Below are positions 56,547 to 64,000 of a stretch of 64,000 nucleotides of DNA, piece after piece (the stretch's first letter is position 1; the number at the start of each line of letters is the position of its first letter). Source of the DNA: Actinomycetospora corticicola (GTDB lineage Bacteria; Actinomycetota; Actinomycetes; Mycobacteriales; Pseudonocardiaceae); the NCBI RefSeq assembly GCF_013409505.1, contig NZ_JACCBN010000001.1, forward strand, positions 5,518,001 through 5,582,000, written 5' to 3'. Position numbers and translations under genes: made by a program. The notes under the pieces were generated by a model. That model did no database searches, was not told where the DNA came from, and saw nothing but the letters and a program-made list of their open reading frames with translations.

Positions 56547-57326
56547 GTGAGCGTGCGCGACAACATCCGTGAGGTGGCCTACTCGCTCTACGAGCGACGG
56601 CTGCGTCGCAAGGTCGCCGCCAGCCACCCGCCCCGTCACGTCGGGGTGATCCTCGACGGCAACCGCCGCTGGGCGAAGGAGGTCGGCCTCACCGACCCCA
56701 GCGACGGGCACCGGGTCGGGGCCCGCAAGATCGTCGACATGCTCGACTGGGCCGACGAGGCCGGCGTCGAGGTCGTCACGCTCTTCATGCTCTCCACCGA
56801 CAACGTCGGTCGGCCGCCGGCGGAGCTCGAGGCGCTGCTGGAGATCATCGCCACCGCCGTGGAGGGCCTCGCCGCGCCGGACCGGGACTGGCGGCTGCGC
56901 ATCGTCGGTTCCCTGGACCTGGTGCCGGCCCCGACCGCCGCGCGGTTGACGGCGGCGGCGGACTCGACGCAGGGCCGCACGGGACTGCAGGTCAACGCGG
57001 CCGTCGGCTACGGCGGACGGCAGGAGATCGCGGACGCGGTGCGCAAGCTGCTGCTGCGCCACGCGGAGGCGGGGACGTCGATCGAGGAGCTCGCCGAGGT
57101 CCTCGACGTCGACCACATCGCGGAGAACCTCTACACGACGGGCCAGCCCGACCCGGACCTGGTGATCCGGACCTCGGGGGAGCAGCGGCTCTCGGGGTTC
57201 CTCATGTGGCAGTCGGTGTACTCGGAGTTCTATTTCACCGAGGCGTTCTGGCCGCAGTTCCGGCGCATCGATTTCCTGCGGGCGCTGCGGGACTATTCCG
57301 AACGCAATCGCCGGTACGGCGGATAG
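56547..57326 (+). CDS. uppS: Cis-prenyl transferase (Z-farnesyl/undecaprenyl diphosphate synthase)
   Basis: 259 residues. Motif I HVGVILDGNRRWAKEVG holds the catalytic Asp; LFMLSTDNVGRPPAEL, NAAVGYGGRQEIADAV and RTSGEQRLSGFLMWQSVYSEFYF complete the five conserved regions. The enzyme condenses isopentenyl diphosphate in cis. By position it is the Rv1086 homologue, which makes short Z-farnesyl diphosphate for decaprenyl phosphate synthesis; product length cannot be read directly. A perfect terminator follows the stop. Confidence 0.92.
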   Translation: MSVRDNIREVAYSLYERRLRRKVAASHPPRHVGVILDGNRRWAKEVGLTDPSDGHRVGARKIVDMLDWADEAGVEVVTLFMLSTDNVGRPPAELEALLEIIATAVEGLAAPDRDWRLRIVGSLDLVPAPTAARLTAAADSTQGRTGLQVNAAVGYGGRQEIADAVRKLLLRHAEAGTSIEELAEVLDVDHIAENLYTTGQPDPDLVIRTSGEQRLSGFLMWQSVYSEFYFTEAFWPQFRRIDFLRALRDYSERNRRYGG

Positions 57327-57337
57327 GGCGCACAGCA

Positions 57338-57394
57338 CGACGCACCGGCGCACCCGTGCCATCCCCCGATGGGCACGGATACGCCGGTGCGTCG
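57338..57394 (+). terminator. Two-step perfect hairpin after uppS
   Basis: Outer arms CGACGCACCGGCG (57338-57350) and CGCCGGTGCGTCG (57382-57394) pair over 13 bp. Inner arms CCGTGCC and GGCACGG pair over 7 bp, with symmetric 3-nt bulges between. It begins 12 nt past the stop. Confidence 0.8.
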
Positions 57395-57496
57395 CCGTTC
57401 ATGCATCAACTCTTCCCGACGGCGGGTGCGGGTCCGCTCCCACACTTTCCGCGTCCGTCGTCCGGGGAGATCAGGTCGTGCTCGTCGAACACACGT

Positions 57497-57537
57497 CGGC
57501 GGGTGCGGAGCCGCTCCCAGGGCTCCGGCACCCGCCG
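57497..57537 (-). terminator. Hairpin after the His/Asp-rich protein gene
   Basis: CGGCGGGTGC and GCACCCGCCG pair perfectly over 10 bp; the loop has its own GGAGCC/GGCTCC stem. The left part (GGCGGGTGCGG..CCGCTCCCA) is a near copy of 57420-57441. Confidence 0.6.
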
Positions 57538-57549
57538 TCGTGGAGCGGA

Positions 57550-57879
57550 TCAGCCGTTGACGGCGCCCAGGAGGCCGATCGCGGCGCTGATCGGGGCCTG
57601 GACGTTCGTGTTGCCCAGGTTCACGAGGCCGGTCTGGTCGCCGAAGAAGCCCTGCTCGTTGCTGGCCGACGGGCTGAAGTCGTCGTCGCTGAAGCGGATG
57701 TTGCCGCGGTCGTTGTCACGGTCACGGTCGCCGTGGTGGTGGCCGTGGTCGTGGCCGCGGTCCCAGCTGTGGTCGTGGCCGGTGGAGGAGGGCATGTCGC
57801 CCGCGAACGCGGTCCCGGAGAGCGCCGCCACGCCCGCCGCGGTACCCAGCACGATCATTCCCGCCTTCTTCAGCAGCAT
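57550..57879 (-). CDS. Small secreted His/Asp-rich protein, rodlin/chaplin-like tail
   Basis: 109 residues with AGGAG before the ATG. The signal peptide LLKKAGMIVLGTAAGVAALSGTAFA ends at AFA-GD. The mature ~85 residues open with a His/Asp/Arg cluster (GHDHSWDRGHDHGHHHGDRDRD) suited to metal binding, and close with NEQGFFGDQ, TGLVNLGNTNVQAP and AIGLLGAVNG, a pattern recalling Streptomyces rodlins and related small exported proteins. It is not a true chaplin, as no paired Cys are present. Likely a cell-surface or metal-binding protein. Confidence 0.7.
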   Translation of the reverse strand: MLLKKAGMIVLGTAAGVAALSGTAFAGDMPSSTGHDHSWDRGHDHGHHHGDRDRDNDRGNIRFSDDDFSPSASNEQGFFGDQTGLVNLGNTNVQAPISAAIGLLGAVNG

Positions 57880-58219
57880 TCGAGATTCTCCTCAGGAGTG
57901 TGTGGTTCCCCGATTCGGTACCGGGGAGCCGCTTTCGTGTTTTCCGATCTCACGGACGGTGTGACCGGATGACATGAACTCTAACGGGGCGACCCCGACG
58001 AAGGATTCGCCGGTTACCCGATCGAGTGGCACCTACTTCACACTGCGACTTGAGTGCATTCTCCGGGTGAGACGTGCTGCAGAAGGCGGTCCGACCGGCG
58101 CCCGGTGAGCGCATTCAGCTGTCGCTGCGTGATCCACCTCGACACCCGACCGTCGTATTCAGCGACGCGGTGTCCGCTCCGAGGCCCGATCCGGCGACGA
58201 CGGGTAACGTTCCCCGACG
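57880..58219. other. 340-bp divergent gap with promoters
   Basis: Holds a likely -10 of the His/Asp-rich gene (TAGAGT, minus, 57983-57978, leader ~90 nt) and, at the other end, the TAACGT box of the DUF885 gene at 58205-58210. The ~200 bp between show no gene or clear structured RNA. Confidence 0.5.
58205..58210 (+). promoter_or_regulatory. -10 box TAACGT for leaderless DUF885 gene
   Basis: TAACGT ends 9 nt before the GTG at 58220; no ribosome site. Confidence 0.5.
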
Positions 58220-59503
58220 GTGGACGGAACGGACGACGACGGCCTCGACGGGGTCGCTCGGGCCTACGTGCGGCTCGGCCTGCGCCTCGGACGCGTGGTG
58301 CCCGGCCTCGTCGACGCCCACCTCGGTGACGCCGCCGAGGCGGAGCGTGCGGAGGCGGGCCCGCCCCCCGATCCGGTCGCCCTGGGCAGGGAGGCGGTCG
58401 CGCTGCGCCACCGGCTCGCGGGCCGGTCCGGACGGCGGGTGGAGTACCTCGACGCGCAGCTCGCGGCCTGCGAGGTCGTCGCACAGCGGGCGGCCGGCGG
58501 CGAGGCGGAGTTCTCCGCGGAGGTCCGCGGGTGTCTGGGCGTCACGATCGCGCCGGGCGACCAGGACCACTACCGCGCCGCCCACGACGACCTGGCCGCC
58601 CTGCTCGGCGTCCCGCTGCGTCGGTTGCCCGCCGCGATGGCCGCGTTCCGCGACGCCGACCGGGTGCCGGCCGCGGTCCTGCGTGAGGCGACCGCGGCGG
58701 TGCTGGCGGGGCTGCGGGAGGCGACCGCGGACGCCGTCGGGCTGCCGGCGGGGGAGCGGGTCGACCTCGAGGTGGTGGCGGGCGCGCCGTGGGCCGGGTT
58801 CACCCGGCGGACCGGACCGCGCCGCTCGGTCATGCAGGTCGCGGTGGACGCCGGGCACCGCTGGAGCCACCTGGCCCTGCTCGCCGCGCACGAGGCCTAC
58901 CCGGGCCACCACACCGAGGCGGCCCGGACCGAGGGCACCCGCCTCCCCGAGCGCACGCTGCTGCTCGCGCGGACCCCGCAGAGCCTCGTCGCCGAGGGGG
59001 CGGCGGAGCTGGGGCTCGAGGCCGTCGTCGGGCCGGACTGGGGACGGTGGTCCGCGGAGCGCCTCGCCCACGTCGCCGGGGCGCCCGGGCCGGACCGGGC
59101 CGCGCTGGGGCAGGCCCTCGAGACCGCGAGCGAGCCGCTCGCGAGCGTCCGCCAGGACGCCGCGCTGCTCCTGCACGGTTCGTCGGCACCCGACCGGGAG
59201 CACCGGGCGCGGGCCCACCTGCGGCGCTGGCTGCTGGTCGACGACGACCGCGCCGGCCGCATGCTGGGGTTCCTGCTGCACCCGCGCTGGCGGGTCCACA
59301 CCACCACCTACGTCGAGGGAGCCCGCCTGGTGCGGCCCTGGCTCGCGGCGCGGCCGCCCGGTACGAGCGCGGGGACGCGCTTCGCGCGCCTGCTCGACGA
59401 GTCCTGGACCCCGGCGATGCTCCGCCGCGAGATCGAGGTGGCGGCCCGCGGCGAGCGGTACCCCCGACACGTCGACGACACGCCGATGTCGCCCAGCGTG
59501 TGA
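58220..59503 (+). CDS. DUF885-type metallopeptidase-like protein
   Basis: 427 residues, GTG start. The zinc motif LAAHEAYPGHHTEAAR is seen near residue 225-240, with the downstream Glu in LVAEGAAELGLEAV, as in DUF885/M3-like gluzincins. It lacks a signal peptide, so it is cytoplasmic. It is shorter than typical DUF885 proteins (~550 aa), and the N-terminal region is reduced. GRMLGFLLHPRWRVHTTTYVEG near the C-terminus also fits the family. Substrate is unknown. Confidence 0.8.
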   Translation: MDGTDDDGLDGVARAYVRLGLRLGRVVPGLVDAHLGDAAEAERAEAGPPPDPVALGREAVALRHRLAGRSGRRVEYLDAQLAACEVVAQRAAGGEAEFSAEVRGCLGVTIAPGDQDHYRAAHDDLAALLGVPLRRLPAAMAAFRDADRVPAAVLREATAAVLAGLREATADAVGLPAGERVDLEVVAGAPWAGFTRRTGPRRSVMQVAVDAGHRWSHLALLAAHEAYPGHHTEAARTEGTRLPERTLLLARTPQSLVAEGAAELGLEAVVGPDWGRWSAERLAHVAGAPGPDRAALGQALETASEPLASVRQDAALLLHGSSAPDREHRARAHLRRWLLVDDDRAGRMLGFLLHPRWRVHTTTYVEGARLVRPWLAARPPGTSAGTRFARLLDESWTPAMLRREIEVAARGERYPRHVDDTPMSPSV

Positions 59504-59868
59504 CCTCCGACCCGAAATTGTCACGCTCGGCGCGCGACAACGACCGGTCACCGGCTGTACCGTCCGCCTCGACGGCGCCGTAGCGGATGCGGACCGTCCG
59601 GGGAGGCCGGAGAACGTGACGGGTCGGTTCGGGACACGGTGCCGTGGCACCGCCGGAGCTGCGGGGTCCGCCCCCGGCCCGGCGGCCCGTGGTCCCGTCG
59701 AACGGGCCGACGCGGCGGGAGGGCCGGCACCCGGTCCTCGTGCACGGCGTCGGAGAGGGAGGTCCCCCGGCGGGGGCCCGCCTCGACGGCACCGCATCAC
59801 GACCTAGGTCAACTCGTCCCAGCGAGGACTCCGGTCGTGGGTGTCGCGACCGGCACGAGGGAGTAGCC
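59504..59868. other. 365-bp gap before phoH2 with hairpins
   Basis: No gene supported. CGGTGCC-gt-GGCACCG at 59637-59652 is a near-perfect palindrome. CCGGTCG/CGACCGG (59831-59853) forms a 7-bp hairpin ending 4 nt before the phoH2 ribosome site GAGGGAG and could influence translation. I found no match to the conserved parts of the c-di-AMP (ydaO) riboswitch. Confidence 0.5.
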
Positions 59869-61200
59869 GTGAGCGCAGAGCACGTCGCACAGCCCCCGTC
59901 GGTCACCCCGATCACGTACGTCCTGGACACCTCGGTCCTGCTCAGCGACCCGTGGGCCCCCACCCGCTTCGCCGAGCACGAGGTGGTCGTGCCGCTGGTC
60001 GTCATCACCGAGCTGGAGGGCAAGCGCCACCACCCGGAGCTCGGGTGGTTCGCCCGGGAGGCCCTGCGCCTCCTCGACGACCTCCGCATCCGGCACGGCC
60101 GGTTGGACCAGCCGATCGCGGTCACGCCCGAGGGCGGATCCCTGCGCATCGAGCTGAACCACACCGACCCGTCGGTCCTGCCCGCGGGCTTCCGCACCGG
60201 GGAGAACGACGCGCGCATCCTCGCGTGCGCCGCGAACCTCGCGAAGGAGGGCGCCCGGGTCACCCTGGTCACCAAGGACATGCCGCTGCGCGTCAAGGCG
60301 GCGGCGGTCGGGTTGCCGGCCGACGAGTACCACGCCCAGGACGTCGTGACGTCGGGCTGGACCGGCATGGCCGAGGTGACCGCCGACCCGCGCGAGATCG
60401 CCGACCTGTTCGCCGAGGGCCTGACCGACGTCGAGGCGGCCCGCGACCTGCCCTGCCACACCGGGCTGCGGCTGCTCGCGGGCGGCTCCTCCGCCCTCGG
60501 GCGCGTCACCCCGGACAAGCAGGTGCGCCTCGTCCGTGGCGACCGTGACGTCTTCGGGCTGCACGGGCGCTCCGCCGAGCAGCGCATCGCGATCGACCTG
60601 CTGAGCGACCCCGACGTCGGGATCGTCTCGCTCGGCGGCCGCGCCGGGACGGGCAAGTCGGCCGTGGCCCTCTGCGCGGGCCTCGAGGCGGTGCTCGAGC
60701 GCCAGCAGCACCGCAAGATCATCGTGTTCCGCCCCGTCTATGCCGTCGGTGGGCAGGACCTCGGCTACCTGCCCGGGGGCGGCGACGAGAAGATGGCCCC
60801 CTGGGCGCAGGCGGTGTTCGACACCCTCGGCGCGATGGTCTCGACGAACGTCGTCGAGGAGGTCATCGAGCGCGGCATGCTCGAGGTGCTCCCGCTGACC
60901 CACATCCGCGGACGCTCGCTGCACGACGCGTTCGTGATCGTGGACGAGGCCCAGTCCCTGGAGCGCAACGTCCTGCTGACCGTGCTCTCGCGGCTCGGCA
61001 CCAACTCGCGGGTCGTGCTCACCCACGACGTCGCCCAGCGCGACAACCTGCGCGTCGGTCGCCACGACGGCATCGCCGCGGTGATCGAGAAGCTCAAGGG
61101 CCACCCGCTGTTCGCCCACGTCACGCTCACCCGCTCCGAGCGCTCGCCGATCGCGGCGCTCGTGACGGAGATGCTGGAGGGTGAGGCGGGCGGCGCGTAG
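59869..61200 (+). CDS. phoH2: PIN-PhoH fusion ATPase/RNase (PhoH2)
   Basis: 443 residues from GTG 59869 with GAGGGAG upstream. The N-terminal PIN nuclease ([43 protein letters not shown]) carries the acidic triad. The C-terminal PhoH helicase-like ATPase has Walker [14 protein letters not shown] and Walker [14 protein letters not shown]. The mycobacterial orthologue (Rv1095) is an RNA-unwinding, sequence-specific RNase. No antitoxin (phoAT) gene is obvious upstream. Ends in a strong terminator. Confidence 0.95.
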   Translation: MSAEHVAQPPSVTPITYVLDTSVLLSDPWAPTRFAEHEVVVPLVVITELEGKRHHPELGWFAREALRLLDDLRIRHGRLDQPIAVTPEGGSLRIELNHTDPSVLPAGFRTGENDARILACAANLAKEGARVTLVTKDMPLRVKAAAVGLPADEYHAQDVVTSGWTGMAEVTADPREIADLFAEGLTDVEAARDLPCHTGLRLLAGGSSALGRVTPDKQVRLVRGDRDVFGLHGRSAEQRIAIDLLSDPDVGIVSLGGRAGTGKSAVALCAGLEAVLERQQHRKIIVFRPVYAVGGQDLGYLPGGGDEKMAPWAQAVFDTLGAMVSTNVVEEVIERGMLEVLPLTHIRGRSLHDAFVIVDEAQSLERNVLLTVLSRLGTNSRVVLTHDVAQRDNLRVGRHDGIAAVIEKLKGHPLFAHVTLTRSERSPIAALVTEMLEGEAGGA

Positions 61201-61212
61201 CCCGTGTCGGGC

Positions 61213-61255
61213 GGAGGGCCCCGTCGGTCGGACACGTCGACCGACGGGGCCCTTC
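61213..61255. terminator. Strong hairpin between convergent phoH2 and guaB1
   Basis: GGGCCCCGTCGGTCG (61216-61230) and CGACCGACGGGGCCC (61238-61252) pair perfectly over 15 bp around a 7-nt loop, extendable by 3 bp. Confidence 0.8.
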
Positions 61256-61277
61256 GTTCACGACGGCGGGTCGCGCC

Positions 61278-63017
<1,740 letters not shown>

Positions 63018-64000
63018 TCACGCTCGGACGAGGGACTCCGTGCGCTCCACGAAGGCGGTCACCGGCGGCAGGGCGAGCATGGCCCGCTGGGCGGCCCGGG
63101 CGCGGTCGCGCACCGACCCGTCGTCGAGGACCGCCGTCAGGTCGGCGGCGAGCGAGGAGCCGTCCGTCCGCCGCCCGAGGCCGAGGGCGGCGATCCGGCC
63201 CGCGCTCGCGAACTGGTCCCCGAACTGCGGGAACGCCACCATCGGCACCCCGTGCCGGACCGCCTCGCGCACCGTGTTGTAGCCGCCGTGGGTGACCATC
63301 GCGTCGGCGACCTGCAGCAGCAGCGGCTGCGGGACCCACCGCTCCAGGTGGACGTGCGGGGCGGGCTCGACCTCGCAGGCCAGGCCGCCGGTGGCCACCA
63401 CCACCTCCGCGTCCACCTCGTTCGCCGCCGCCACGAGCGCCCGCAGCCCGGCCGCCGGATCGACGGGCGGACCGCCCGGCGCCGACCGTCCGGAGCTCGC
63501 CATCATCGGCAGGGCCGTCCCGAGCGAGGCGACCACGAGGCGTCGCCCGGCCGGGAGCGCCGCGACCCACTCCGACAGCCGCCGCCCGTCGCGGTCCACC
63601 TCGTCGTCCTGTCGGTAGGCGAAGGCGTCCGGCAGCCACGACGGTGCGAAGGAGAACGCCGCGGGCATGCAGTCGAGCCGACCGTACGGCGCGAGGGCGT
63701 GCGCGTCGGCCGGGGCCGGCAGCCCGAGCTCGGTGCGGCACGCCGTCAGCAGCGGACCGACGTGCAGCGGGTCGAGGACGTGGGCGGCCCCGGACGGCGC
63801 CGGCAGGTGCGGCACGCCCAGCTCCTCGGCCCGCAGCATCCCGGCGAACTCCCCGCCGTCGCGCAGCACCAGGTCGACCGGGCCGAGCTCGCGCAGCGCC
63901 CGGACCTCGTCGACGAGGTGCTCGCCGGCGAACACGCGGGCCACGACGGCCGCCGGGTCGGGGTCGTCCCCCAGGGCCTCGATGCGCGGGACGAACCGGG
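63018..64000 (-). CDS. Glycosyltransferase (UGT/MGT, GT1-like), N-terminus outside window
   Basis: At least 327 residues, open to the right edge. The C-terminal donor-binding domain is clear: RRLVVASLGTALPM, VVVATGGLACEVEPAPHVHLERWVPQPLLLQ and VADAMVTHGGYNTVREAVRHGVPMVAFPQFGDQFASAGRIAALGLG, which is the GT1 signature with its His and the QFGDQ-type sugar-contact loop. It should transfer a sugar from a nucleotide donor to a small acceptor. Acceptor and donor cannot be told. No biosynthetic genes adjoin it in the window. Confidence 0.88.
   Translation of the reverse strand, partial: RFVPRIEALGDDPDPAAVVARVFAGEHLVDEVRALRELGPVDLVLRDGGEFAGMLRAEELGVPHLPAPSGAAHVLDPLHVGPLLTACRTELGLPAPADAHALAPYGRLDCMPAAFSFAPSWLPDAFAYRQDDEVDRDGRRLSEWVAALPAGRRLVVASLGTALPMMASSGRSAPGGPPVDPAAGLRALVAAANEVDAEVVVATGGLACEVEPAPHVHLERWVPQPLLLQVADAMVTHGGYNTVREAVRHGVPMVAFPQFGDQFASAGRIAALGLGRRTDGSSLAADLTAVLDDGSVRDRARAAQRAMLALPPVTAFVERTESLVRA

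Noticed and set aside
57338-57394. Small structured RNA gene after uppS
   Set aside because: The perfect two-step hairpin begins 12 nt past the stop and is explained as a terminator.
59504-59868. c-di-AMP (ydaO) riboswitch before phoH2
   Set aside because: GC-rich hairpins are present, but the conserved 3' block of that riboswitch is missing, and phoH2 has an ordinary ribosome site.
63018-64000. Start of a natural-product gene cluster
   Set aside because: A single GT1-like glycosyltransferase at the edge, with housekeeping genes next to it; nothing else supports a cluster within the window.

Overview
The window is high-GC (roughly 70-75 % by eye) actinobacterial chromosome. Many genes start with GTG, coding density is high, and several genes sit in a mycobacterial-type order. 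Mycothiol chemistry (mca), a GuaB1-type GMP reductase and long stretches matching known Mycobacterium tuberculosis gene order point to a mycolic-acid or Pseudonocardiaceae relative. Genus cannot be fixed from the window. No phage, IS element, CRISPR array or biosynthetic cluster is seen.

Layout. 1-6 kb: end of an EEP-family nuclease, an AraC regulator, a VOC protein, two DNA alkylation-repair genes (AlkA-like and Ogt) flanking an acyl-CoA synthetase, and moaA-moaD for molybdenum cofactor. 6-12.4 kb: an accessory surface/secretion block with a glycine-rich Ig-like exported protein, a HlyD-type adaptor without a pump, two paralogous secreted proteins that share an N-terminal module but carry different C-termini (one a polysaccharide-lyase fold), and a LuxR regulator with a degenerate receiver. 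12.4-20 kb: acyl-CoA dehydrogenase, an HTH-TOBE gene leading modABC, AMP nucleosidase and a FadD-type ligase. 20-40 kb: cspB/DUF2771/MFS, then mfd, asparaginase, a SurA-like lipoprotein, mazG, an efeUOB iron operon behind an IdeR-like box, lpqU, eno, a FtsB/DivIC protein, DUF501, ppx, a family-5 uracil-DNA glycosylase and an unusual tRNA with UAA anticodon. 40-45 kb: a degenerate PIG-L protein, a PAS/LOV-GAF-PP2C photoreceptor phosphatase, a small stress/antitoxin-like protein and a Bax-inhibitor-1 protein. 45-57 kb: fadA, cbs, metB, ilvA, greA, mca, an Rv1083-like membrane protein, an Rv1084-like DUF255 protein, hemolysin III and a short prenyl synthase (uppS-like). 57-64 kb: a His/Asp-rich exported protein, a DUF885 metallopeptidase, PIN-PhoH, guaB1, a small protein and the C-terminal part of a glycosyltransferase that runs off the edge.

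The coding content is mostly conserved. The non-coding layer is the more unusual part. Four different interspersed palindromic repeat families lie in the gaps (52-bp, 51-bp, 54-bp and 60-bp elements), three of them together in the gap before cspB. A tandem pair of 23-bp palindromes sits between cbs and metB. A hairpin followed by five T lies in the greA leader. At least thirteen genes have a TANNNT box 6-9 nt before the start codon, which indicates leaderless transcription.

Functional links. Molybdenum uptake (modABC with a TOBE/HTH protein) and cofactor synthesis (moaA, moaD) are both present but unlinked. cbs and metB give transsulfuration. Mca and the thioredoxin-fold DUF255 protein belong to the thiol/redox block known from mycobacteria. 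efeU, efeO and efeB form one iron-uptake operon inserted between mazG and lpqU.
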